Positions 1-8,512 of a stretch of DNA of 37,955 bases are shown piece by piece (position 1 is the first letter of the stretch; every line of letters starts with the position of its first letter). The notes under the pieces were generated by a model that saw only the letters and a program-made list of their open reading frames with translations, was not told where the DNA came from and did not search any database. A program made the position numbers and the translations under genes. This stretch comes from Rubrivivax sp. (lineage in GTDB: Bacteria > Pseudomonadota > Gammaproteobacteria > Burkholderiales > Burkholderiaceae_C): assembly GCA_016789865.1 (NCBI GenBank), contig JAEUPC010000083.1, positions 1 through 37,955 on the forward strand, written 5' to 3'.

Positions 1-1
1 G

Positions 2-2032
<2,031 letters not shown>

Positions 2033-2129
2033 GTCTGCCGCCTGCGCGGCAGTCGCCCCCGGTTTGACGAAGCCCTCCCGGCGGCCCCCGCGCATCGACG
2101 CGGGCCTCCCGGGATCCGGGCCGTGCGGG

Positions 2130-2157
2130 GCTCTGCTGACTGGTGGGTCAGCAGAGC
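2130..2157. terminator. Perfect 10-bp inverted repeat downstream of maeB
   Basis: The arms GCTCTGCTGA (2130-2139) and TCAGCAGAGC (2148-2157) are perfect reverse complements around an 8-nt loop, about 100 nt after the maeB stop. No T-run follows, so this is not a classical intrinsic terminator. It could act as a 3'-end stabilising or Rho-linked hairpin for maeB, or mark the border of the RNase cassette. The rest of 2033-2306 shows no gene; weak AT-richer stretches at 2169-2217 could hold a promoter for the ribonuclease gene, but no box is convincing. Confidence 0.45.
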
Positions 2158-2306
2158 GGACCACCGGATTGCCTTGTATTGCTTACGATGTTCAGGTAGC
2201 GAGCGCACGCTGACAATAGGATGCCTGGTGTGCCCCCACCCCTGGGCAGCTTGAGTTCCAGGAGGGGTTCGGGTACCATATCCGTTTGATTTCCTGGGGT
2301 TTACCC

Positions 2307-2750
2307 GTGTATCCGACTGCCTTCGCCGAGCTCCGCGCGGCTGCCATCAGGCTGGCCACGAAGGCGCAGGCAGTCGCTGCCGCAGCACTGGTTGCGGTGG
2401 TCGGGGTGGTCGGCGTCTGTGCTCCCGCGGGGGCCGCCGCGAAGCCGTCAACCCAGATGCCGACGATTTCTCTCGGTGACCTGCCTTCGGAGGCCCGCAC
2501 CACATACGGGTTGATCCACGCCGGCGGCCCGTTTCCGTTCCAGAAAGACGGCACCGTCTTCCTGAACCGCGAGCGGCGGCTGCCGCAGCAGGCACGCGGC
2601 TTCTACCGCGAGTACACCGTCAAGACCCCCCGATCTCGGGACCGCGGCGCCCGGCGCATCGTCTGCGGCGGCCAACCGCCGACCACGCCGTCGAACTGTT
2701 ACTACACCGCCGACCACTACGCCAGCTTCAGCCGAATCGCCAAGCCCTGA
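2307..2750 (+). CDS. Secreted guanyl-specific ribonuclease, RNase Sa/barnase (N1/T1) family
   Basis: The C-terminal ~90 residues closely follow the microbial RNase Sa fold: LPSEARTTYGLI, GPFPFQKDGTVFLNRE, FYREYTVKTP, GARRIVCGG and YYTADHYASFSRI. Counting from the GTG at 2307 (147 aa), the catalytic set is conserved as Glu102, Arg113, Arg117 and His137, with Glu89 as the likely guanine-binding acid. These match RNase Sa Glu54, Arg65, Arg69, His85 and Glu41. The N-terminus has a basic stretch, a hydrophobic core (about residues 23-37) and an A-rich cleavage region, so export is expected. Cys120 and Cys131 could form a disulfide across the loop before the catalytic His; RNase Sa has a different pair. 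The start is uncertain: a TTG at 2286 is in frame, and AGGAGG lies at 2260-2265, far from either start. The inhibitor gene follows 145 nt later on the same strand. Confidence 0.85.
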   Translation: MYPTAFAELRAAAIRLATKAQAVAAAALVAVVGVVGVCAPAGAAAKPSTQMPTISLGDLPSEARTTYGLIHAGGPFPFQKDGTVFLNRERRLPQQARGFYREYTVKTPRSRDRGARRIVCGGQPPTTPSNCYYTADHYASFSRIAKP

Positions 2751-2880
2751 ATCCGCCGATCGATGCGCCCCGGGCGCCGCCCAACGGGCGCCGCTGCCCA
2801 GGGCCTTCGCCCGCGGAACTCGCCGAAGCTGCACCGGTCAGCCTGATTTGCCTCTCACCCTTTCCCATCTCACCGACGAC

Positions 2881-2886
2881 AAGGAG
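2881..2886 (+). promoter_or_regulatory. Ribosome binding site that fixes the barstar start
   Basis: AAGGAGG begins at 2881, about 8 nt before the ATG at 2896. It is the strongest Shine-Dalgarno sequence in this part of the window and selects that ATG over the in-frame TTG at 2848. The immunity gene thus has its own strong translation signal, while the toxin gene has none close to its start. Confidence 0.75.
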
Positions 2887-2895
2887 GAAAGCGAC

Positions 2896-3291
2896 ATGCA
2901 GTTGCAGACCATCCGACCTAACTTGGTCCAGGCCATCCGGGCCTACCGCGTGGCCGACTTGATGCAGGCCGCGTCCGACGCCGGACAGCACTTCCTGTAT
3001 GCCAACCTGGCCGAGGCGCAGAGCAAGCAGGACGTGCTCGATGCGATCGCCGTGGCCTTCACCTTTCCGGCGCACTTCGGCAAGAACCTCGATGCCCTGT
3101 ACGACTGCATGACCGACCTCGTGCACAAGTCGGGCCAGCAGCCGGGTTTCGTGGTCGTGCTGGAGCAACTGCCTGACAACTCGCGCTTCGACCGCGAGGC
3201 GCGCGAGCAGCTTCTCGACGTGTTCCGAGATGCCGCGGACTACTGGGGAGAACGACGAATACCGTTCAGGTGTTTCTATTCTTTTCAGTAG
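2896..3291 (+). CDS. Barstar-family ribonuclease inhibitor
   Basis: This 131-residue protein matches the barstar fold in length and in its key helix: residues 61-72 read FGKNLDALYDCM, parallel to barstar YGENLDALWDCL. Asp66 and Asp70 correspond to barstar Asp35 and Asp39, which plug the ribonuclease active site. The segment VLDAIAVAFTFPAHFGKNLDAL is typical of barstar-type proteins. There is no signal peptide, so it should stay in the cytosol and neutralise unexported ribonuclease made from the preceding gene. The pair is tandem on the same strand and probably co-transcribed. The TAG stop is the first part of a strong hairpin (3291-3325). Family assignment is firm; pairing with the upstream RNase is inferred from adjacency. 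Confidence 0.88.
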   Translation: MQLQTIRPNLVQAIRAYRVADLMQAASDAGQHFLYANLAEAQSKQDVLDAIAVAFTFPAHFGKNLDALYDCMTDLVHKSGQQPGFVVVLEQLPDNSRFDREAREQLLDVFRDAADYWGERRIPFRCFYSFQ

Positions 3292-3488
3292 CCCGCTCCC
3301 AGGAAAACGGGTCATGGGAGCGGGCGACGGAAACGGCCCAGAATGCAACCGGCACGACGGTCACGCCGGCCAAGCCCGCGGTGAAGGTCGCGGTGCCCAA
3401 GAGCGGTGTCAATCCGAACTTCGGCATGAACATGCCGATGATGGTGAGCGCATTCGACACCGCGGTGTGGCTCAAGGCGGCGGCCTGA
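3270..3488 (+). CDS. Doubtful small ORF or gene remnant after barstar
   Basis: A 72-codon frame opens at a GTG inside the end of barstar and stops at a TGA just before a strong plus-strand terminator. The part after the hairpin encodes TAQNATGTTVTPAKPAVKVAVPKSG, then NPNFGMNMPMMVSAFDTAVWLKAAA. That segment looks more protein-like than a random frame: it has no out-of-place rare residues and ends at a proper terminator. No RBS sits near the GTG, and the first ~18 residues simply read barstar in another frame. I recognise no family. It could be a small real gene, the 3' remnant of a gene displaced by the RNase cassette, or non-coding sequence. Confidence 0.25.
   Translation: MFLFFSVARSQENGSWERATETAQNATGTTVTPAKPAVKVAVPKSGVNPNFGMNMPMMVSAFDTAVWLKAAA
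3291..3325. terminator. Perfect 11-bp hairpin starting on the barstar stop codon
   Basis: The arms GCCCGCTCCCA (3291-3301) and TGGGAGCGGGC (3315-3325) are perfect complements around a 13-nt loop. The left arm begins with the last base of the barstar TAG. No T-run follows, so it is more likely a 3'-end protecting hairpin, an attenuator or a recombination scar than a complete intrinsic terminator. A true terminator lies 180 nt further on. Confidence 0.6.
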
Positions 3489-3502
3489 AGCGCGCCGGGT
3501 TG

Positions 3503-3546
3503 GCGCACTGAAGTGCGCAAGGGGCGGCCCTCGGGCCGCCCTTTTT
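3503..3546 (+). terminator. Rho-independent terminator with tandem hairpins
   Basis: GCGCACT/AGTGCGC (3503-3509 and 3512-3518) forms a first hairpin. GGGCGGCC/GGCCGCCC (3522-3529 and 3534-3541) forms a second, directly followed by TTTTT at 3542-3546. The T-run orientation shows it ends plus-strand transcripts, i.e. the RNase/barstar unit and anything after it. It separates that unit from the convergent rsmA. Confidence 0.88.
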
Positions 3547-3574
3547 CATGGCCGGTGCGATGCGCAGTCGCGCG

Positions 3575-4354
3575 TCAGCCGCGCGGCGACAGCGCCTTGG
3601 CCAGCGCCACGTATTCGGCCACAGGCACCTCCTCGGCGCGGCGCTGCAGGTCGAATGCGCCGGCGAAGCCCTGCTGCCCGAGCCAGCGGCCCAGCGTGTG
3701 GCGCAGGAGCTTGCGGCGCTGCGAGAACGCCGTGGCCACCAGTTCGCCCAGGCGCGCATGGGGCACGCCGGCCGCCTCAGCCGCGGGGCGCGGGGTCATG
3801 CGTACCACCGCCGAGTCCACCCGCGGCGGCGGGTCGAACGCCGCCGGCGGCACCTCCAGCAATGCCTCGATGTCGTAGCGCCACTGCAGCATCACGCTCA
3901 GCCGCCCGTAGTCCTTGCGGCCCGGCGCGGCGGCCATGCGCGCGACGACCTCCTTTTGCAGCATGAAGTGCTGGTCGCACACGCTCGCGGCAGTCCCCAG
4001 CAGGTGAAAGAGGATCGGCGACGAAATGTTGTAGGGCAGGTTGCCCACGATGCGCAGCGCCGCGCCGGCCTGCGCCGCCAGCTGCGCGAAGTCCACCGCC
4101 AGCACGTCGGCCTCGATCACCGCCAGCCCCGCGCGCTGCCGCAGCCGCGCCGCCAGGTCGCGGTCGAGTTCGATCACCGTCAGCGCACCGGTCCGGGCCA
4201 GCAACGGCGCCGTCAGCGCCCCGAGCCCGGGGCCGATCTCCACCAGTGCGTCGCCCGGGTGCGGCGCGATGTGGCCGACGATGGCCTCGATCACCGCCGG
4301 GTCGACGAGGAAATGCTGGCCGAATCGCTTGCGCGGTGCGTGCATCGGGGCCAT
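3575..4354 (-). CDS. rsmA: 16S rRNA (adenine1518-N6/adenine1519-N6)-dimethyltransferase
   Basis: RsmA (KsgA) transfers four methyl groups from SAM to two adjacent adenines in helix 45 of 16S rRNA late in 30S assembly. The protein is 259 residues, the normal length. It opens with the family hallmark [11 protein letters not shown], has the SAM-binding loop [10 protein letters not shown] (residues 39-48), an acidic ribose-binding residue in VIELDRD (about 60-66), and the catalytic NLPYNIS motif (105-111). Met4 (ATG at 4343-4345) is an equally good start and would give [12 protein letters not shown], closer to relatives; no clear RBS decides. It lies downstream of surA in the same direction across a 136-nt G-rich gap; pdxA, often found here in relatives, is absent. 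Confidence 0.96.
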   Translation of the reverse strand: MAPMHAPRKRFGQHFLVDPAVIEAIVGHIAPHPGDALVEIGPGLGALTAPLLARTGALTVIELDRDLAARLRQRAGLAVIEADVLAVDFAQLAAQAGAALRIVGNLPYNISSPILFHLLGTAASVCDQHFMLQKEVVARMAAAPGRKDYGRLSVMLQWRYDIEALLEVPPAAFDPPPRVDSAVVRMTPRPAAEAAGVPHARLGELVATAFSQRRKLLRHTLGRWLGQQGFAGAFDLQRRAEEVPVAEYVALAKALSPRG

Positions 4355-4367
4355 CGTCGCGTTGAGC

Positions 4368-4407
4368 GGGGGGGGGCAGGCGCGCGGGCGGGGTTCCGGG
4401 TGGGGGG
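4368..4407 (+). other. G-run cluster with G-quadruplex potential between surA and rsmA
   Basis: The plus strand carries runs of 9, 3, 4, 3 and 6 guanines at 4368-4376, 4386-4388, 4390-4393, 4398-4400 and 4402-4407. Spacers are short enough for a quadruplex. Because surA and rsmA are read from the minus strand, the G-rich strand is the template strand and the mRNA is C-rich here. Effects on read-through from surA to rsmA are only a possibility. Confidence 0.5.
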
Positions 4408-4490
4408 CGGTGCGGGCCGTTGCCGCTGCCTCTCAACCAGGGCCGGCCGAAACGGCTGTGCAGCGCACGGCCGCGAACCTCATCGCGCGC

Positions 4491-5882
4491 TCACTGCGGC
4501 GGATCTCGCAGCTCGATGTAGGCACGCGCGCGCAGCTCCTTGGCCCAGTCCACGTAGGTCTGCTCGAACTTCTGCTCGCGGATCACGTTGCGCGCCTGCT
4601 CGCGCAGCTGCCGCGGCTCCAGCGCTACCTCGCGCCGCGCCACGACCTGGATCAGATGCACGCCGAAGCGGCTGGGCACCGGCGCCGAAATGCCCCCCGG
4701 CGGCAGCGCATTCATCGCCTGCTCGAACTCGGGGACCATGGCGCCCGGGGTTGTCCAGCCGAGGTCGCCGCCGGCCGCCGCCGAGCCGTCCTCGCTGAAC
4801 TGGCGGGCCACGTCCTCGAACGTGCTGCGCCCGCCCTCGATGGCAGCCCGGTACTCGCCCAGCCGTTGCGCGGCCACCTCGGGCGTCAGCTGCGGCGAGG
4901 TTCGCAGCAGCACGTGGCGCACGCGCGTCTGCGTGATCGTGGAGCCGGTCTCGCCGCCGCGGCGCTCCAGCAGCTTGAGCAGATGGAAGCCCGCCGCCGA
5001 ACGCACCGGCGCAGCCGAAACCTCGCCCACCTTCATGCCCTTGACGCCTTCGACGAAGAGGTCGGGCAGGCGCACCGCCGGTCTCAGGCCGACCTCGCCG
5101 CCGCGCTCGCGGTTGCCGTCCTCTGACACTTCCCGCGCCACGCGGTCGAACGGCTCGCCGGCCTTCAGGCGCGCCAGCGCGGCCTCGGCGCGCGCGCGGC
5201 GCGCCGCCACCTCCGGCTCACCGGCCCCTTCACCGACGGTGATGAGGATCTGCGAGATGTTCAGCTGCATCTCGGCTGCCGCCGCGGCGCGCTGCTCGGC
5301 GAGGTGGCGCTCGATCTCCTCGTCGCTCACGCGGATGCGCGGGTACACCTCGCGCTCGCGCAGCTTCTCGATCAGCAGCTGGTCGCGCAACTGGGCGCGA
5401 AAGCGGTTCATGTCGCTGCCGTCGGCGCGCAGGCGCTCGTGCAGCTGCGGCATCGTCAGGCGGTTCTGCGAAGCCACGCTCTGCACCGCACGGTCGAGCT
5501 CGGCCTCGTCGATGCGCACGCCGCTTTCCCGCGCCACGGTGATGATCACCCGTTCCTCGATCAACCCGTCGAAGACGCGCTTGCGCAACTCGGCCTCGGG
5601 CGGCAGGCGCATGCCGGCCCGCGCGGCGTTGGTGCGCGCCATCGCGACCCGGCGTTCGACCTCACCCGCCGTCACCAGCTCCTGGTTGACCACCGCGGCG
5701 ATGAAGTCACCCGTCACCGCGTTGCCGTCGGAAGCACCGGCAGGCTGCGCGAGCGCGGCACCGGAGGACAGCAGCGCCACGACGATGCCGACGGCGACCA
5801 TGGTTCTCGGGGCCCGCAGCGGAATGCGCGGTGCGGCATGGCGCAGGAGGCCGGTCAGGCCGGGCAGGGTCATCGCTGTCAT
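4491..5882 (-). CDS. surA: Periplasmic chaperone and peptidyl-prolyl isomerase SurA
   Basis: SurA escorts unfolded outer-membrane proteins, including LptD, through the periplasm. The 463-residue protein has a signal peptide within residues 25-46 (MVAVGIVVALLSSGAALAQ), an N-terminal chaperone domain (about 55-200, starting IAAVVNQELVTAGEVERRV), two PpiC parvulin domains (about 206-308 and 319-417, each with an F(D/E)xVAR...SED...GG(E/D)(V/L)G pattern) and a C-terminal helix (422-455). The ATG at 5880-5882 gives a long pre-signal leader of about 27 residues; Met28 would give a normal signal peptide, so the true start may be internal. The gene follows lptD in the same direction with a 101-nt gap, fitting joint expression of the chaperone and its client. 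Confidence 0.95.
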   Translation of the reverse strand: MTAMTLPGLTGLLRHAAPRIPLRAPRTMVAVGIVVALLSSGAALAQPAGASDGNAVTGDFIAAVVNQELVTAGEVERRVAMARTNAARAGMRLPPEAELRKRVFDGLIEERVIITVARESGVRIDEAELDRAVQSVASQNRLTMPQLHERLRADGSDMNRFRAQLRDQLLIEKLREREVYPRIRVSDEEIERHLAEQRAAAAAEMQLNISQILITVGEGAGEPEVAARRARAEAALARLKAGEPFDRVAREVSEDGNRERGGEVGLRPAVRLPDLFVEGVKGMKVGEVSAAPVRSAAGFHLLKLLERRGGETGSTITQTRVRHVLLRTSPQLTPEVAAQRLGEYRAAIEGGRSTFEDVARQFSEDGSAAAGGDLGWTTPGAMVPEFEQAMNALPPGGISAPVPSRFGVHLIQVVARREVALEPRQLREQARNVIREQKFEQTYVDWAKELRARAYIELRDPPQ

Positions 5883-5983
5883 GAATCGAGTGCTTCTCGT
5901 GGAGCCCAGTGCCGCAAGGGGCGTGAAGCCGTCAGGGCGCGGCCCTCGCGCGCCGCGGAGCCACGCACCGCGGCCCGCCGGCC

Positions 5984-8437
5984 TCAGTCGGGCGCCGCCA
6001 CCGGGCTGCGGCGCTCCTCGCGCAGCAGTTGGTAGCCGGGGATATTGTCCTTCAACACCCGCAACGGGTTGGAGCCGATGCGCGACAGGCCCACCAGCTC
6101 CAGCTGCACCAGGAGCCGCGTGGTCGCTTCACTGCGGCCGGTGGACAGGCGCTCGGCGACGATGCGGCCGATCCAGCAGCCGGCGTCGTACTCCAGCCCC
6201 AGCACCGAGTCGGTGACGCGGCTGTCCTTCATGCTGTAGTTGGCGCGGCCCACGCCGTACCACGAACCGCTGCAGGCGTTGGAGCCGCTGCGCGCCACGG
6301 CCGCCGGCCGCTCCAGGATCGGCCACTGCCAGCCCAGCTCGACCTGCTCGGACAACCCGCGCGCGAAGCGGTAGGTCGTGGAGACGGTGCGAAAGCGCCC
6401 CGGCGAATAGCGCACGCCCAGGATCGAGCGCACCGAGCGTTGGATGTCAGGGCTGTACTGCACGGCGGCGTCGAACGTCCACTGCGGCAGCACGCTGGTC
6501 GAGCCGAGCAACAGCACGTCAGACAGCCGCTGCGTGAGCGGCGCGCCGTCGGGCGTGCCGTCGGGCTGCGGCGTCACCTGCTGCGGGCGGAACAGATAGC
6601 GCTGCACGACCCCCAGGCGCAGCACTTCGCCGCCGCTGGCCTCGTCCACCAGCCGTGTCGTGAAGCCGCCGGACAGCTGGTGGGCGTCGGCGACCCGGTC
6701 CACGCCGGAGAAGGTGTTGTCGCTGTAGATGGAGACGAAGTTGAAGTCCTTGGCTGCGGCGTCGTAGTGGGGCAGGTGGCTTTGCACACGCGTGGGCGTG
6801 TTCACGTACAGCAGCCGCGGCTCCAGCGTCTGTCGCAACGCGCGCCCGAAGGCCGTGTCGGTGCGCTCCAGCTCGAGCCCGGCATCGACGCTGAAGGTCG
6901 GGATGAAGCGCCGCTGGCGCACGCCTTCCACGCTTTCGTAGGCCGCGGCGTTGAATGCCAGCCGCGGCACGAGCCACATGCCACCGTCGCGCGCACCGTA
7001 CGCCAGTGAGCCGATGGCGTGCAGGCGCTCGCCGCCGCTGGCGCGGCCGGCGCGTGCCAAGTCAGCCGCCGGCAGCGTGAAGCGGTTGTATTCCGACTCC
7101 AGCGCCCATGCCCACCGGCCTTGCCGCCGGGCCAGCCGCGCACCGATCTGCGGTGTTCGCTCGTAGGGTGAGATGACGGCCAGGTCGGTGCCCTGCAGCA
7201 CCTGCCAGCTCAGCACGCGCCCGTAGGCCAGCCCCTCGCCACCGGCGAACTCCAGCGGCCGCTCGACCGCCAGCCTCGAGGCCAGCATGCGCGGCGTGGT
7301 CGACAGGCTGCGGTTCGGAAAGTCCTTCCACCAGTTCGCGTCGGACACGCGCGCCGCGTCGACCCGCGCTGCCAGGCCGAACGGCAGTGCGCTCTCGTGC
7401 TGCCAGTGCACCGCACCGCGTGCCGTCTCGGCCAGGCGGTCGTCGGGCAGGGCGTCCAGCCGCACCTCGCCGGCGTGCCGCACCTCCAGGTAGCGGAACT
7501 CGGCATCCAGCCCCAGCCCGCGGCGCGTGATCAGGCGCGGCGCCAGCGTCGCGTCGCGGTTGGGCGCGATGTTCCAGTAGTACGGCACCGAAAGTTCGAC
7601 GCCGCTGCGGTTGTCGATGTTCAGCGTCGGCGGCAGCCAGCCCGACTTGCGCGCCTCGGAAAGCGGAAAGCTCAGCGTGGGCAGGGCCATGATCGGCGCG
7701 CCGAGAAAGCGCAATTCGGCGCCTTCGGCGACACCTTCGTTGGCCTCCAGGTCCAGGTGCACGCGGTCGGCGCGCAGCACCCAGGCCGGCTCGTGCGGGC
7801 CGTCGCGCGGGCAACTCGTGTAGCTGGCGTTGGCCGCGCGCGAACGCCCCGGGCCGAGGAAGTCGACGCGGTCGGCGCGCCCGCCGGCCCCCAACGTGAG
7901 GAACTCGAACGTCGGCTCGATGAAGAAGCCCTCGAAACGCTGCACGCTCAGCAGCAGCTGGGGCCCGGCGTAGACGACGCCCTCACGCTCGATGCGCACG
8001 CTGCCCTTGGCCTCGGCGCGGTCTTCGGGCACGTCGTAGGCGATGCGATCGGCGCGGATGACCATGCCGCCGCGGCGGAACTCCACGTCGCCCTCGGCCA
8101 CGGTCTCGATGTCGGGCTGGCCGCGCAACGTGCGGGCCTGCACGACGATGGGCAAGGCGCGGGCCGCTTCGCCCCGGGCCGGCGGCTGCAGGCGCCGCGA
8201 AGGCGCCAGGGGTGGACCAGCGATGCTTGCGCCGGCCGCCGGCGCGGTGGGAGTCGCGGCCGGTGGTGTCGGCGCGGGGCCGGGAGCGGATGCCGGCGAG
8301 GACGCCGGCGAGGATGCCGGCGAGGATGCCGCGGGCGAAGGGGGTGCCGCGGCAACCGACGGGGTCACCCCTTGGCCAAACGCCGCCTCGCCCCCGGCAC
8401 ACAGCGCCGCGGCCAGGGCCAGAGGATGAATGCGCAT
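5984..8437 (-). CDS. lptD: LPS-assembly outer-membrane protein LptD
   Basis: LptD is the beta-barrel that, with LptE, inserts lipopolysaccharide into the outer leaflet. The 817-residue protein has a signal peptide (1-21), a Pro/Ala/Ser linker (about 27-83, with PASSPASSPASSPAS), an LptA-like jellyroll (about 97-230, VVQARTLRGQPDIETVAEGDVEFRRGG) and a long barrel ending near VLKDNIPGYQLLREERRS. Cysteines for inter-domain disulfides are visible at 209 (SYTSCPRDG), 722 and 754. The extra Cys that E. coli has just after the signal peptide is absent, so fewer disulfides are expected. The ATG at 8435-8437 gives MRIHPLALAAALCAGG, a good signal start. It heads the lptD-surA-rsmA set and is divergent from amgK, sharing a 75-nt intergenic region. 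Confidence 0.96.
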   Translation of the reverse strand: MRIHPLALAAALCAGGEAAFGQGVTPSVAAAPPSPAASSPASSPASSPASAPGPAPTPPAATPTAPAAGASIAGPPLAPSRRLQPPARGEAARALPIVVQARTLRGQPDIETVAEGDVEFRRGGMVIRADRIAYDVPEDRAEAKGSVRIEREGVVYAGPQLLLSVQRFEGFFIEPTFEFLTLGAGGRADRVDFLGPGRSRAANASYTSCPRDGPHEPAWVLRADRVHLDLEANEGVAEGAELRFLGAPIMALPTLSFPLSEARKSGWLPPTLNIDNRSGVELSVPYYWNIAPNRDATLAPRLITRRGLGLDAEFRYLEVRHAGEVRLDALPDDRLAETARGAVHWQHESALPFGLAARVDAARVSDANWWKDFPNRSLSTTPRMLASRLAVERPLEFAGGEGLAYGRVLSWQVLQGTDLAVISPYERTPQIGARLARRQGRWAWALESEYNRFTLPAADLARAGRASGGERLHAIGSLAYGARDGGMWLVPRLAFNAAAYESVEGVRQRRFIPTFSVDAGLELERTDTAFGRALRQTLEPRLLYVNTPTRVQSHLPHYDAAAKDFNFVSIYSDNTFSGVDRVADAHQLSGGFTTRLVDEASGGEVLRLGVVQRYLFRPQQVTPQPDGTPDGAPLTQRLSDVLLLGSTSVLPQWTFDAAVQYSPDIQRSVRSILGVRYSPGRFRTVSTTYRFARGLSEQVELGWQWPILERPAAVARSGSNACSGSWYGVGRANYSMKDSRVTDSVLGLEYDAGCWIGRIVAERLSTGRSEATTRLLVQLELVGLSRIGSNPLRVLKDNIPGYQLLREERRSPVAAPD
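8289..8330 (-). repeat. 12-bp tandem repeat inside lptD
   Basis: The unit GATGCCGGCGAG (plus strand) occurs at 8289-8300, 8301-8312 (one change) and 8313-8324, then half a unit. On the coding strand each unit adds four residues (SPAS-type) to the linker before the LPS jellyroll. Being in multiples of three, copy-number change would alter linker length without a frameshift. Confidence 0.8.
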
Positions 8438-8496
8438 TCGTCGCCGCGAGGGGTGCTGAACGAAGGGCCCGCAGGCGGTGCCTCGAGGCCGCTTCT

Positions 8497-8502
8497 TAGA
8501 AT
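8497..8502 (+). promoter_or_regulatory. Possible -10 box for amgK in the lptD/amgK divergent region
   Basis: TAGAAT matches the sigma70 -10 consensus at five of six positions and is the only AT-rich patch in the short gap between lptD and amgK. No good -35 box precedes it. If used, transcription would start within a few bases of the amgK ATG at 8513, giving an almost leaderless message. This is inference from one motif. Confidence 0.3.
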
Positions 8503-8512
8503 GAAATTATCC

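Noticed and set aside
2130-3325. RNase/barstar cassette as a transposon bounded by the two hairpins
   Set aside because: The hairpins at 2130-2157 and 3291-3325 are unrelated in sequence, and no target duplication or transposase is seen, so they are not transposon ends.
8289-8330. Short CRISPR-like array
   Set aside because: Units are 12 bp, contiguous, without spacers, and lie in the coding frame of lptD. The same applies to 13577-13612.
7397-8512. Long in-frame upstream extension of amgK opposite lptD
   Set aside because: The extension is antisense to lptD and has no APH-family similarity; family homology starts at about 8513.
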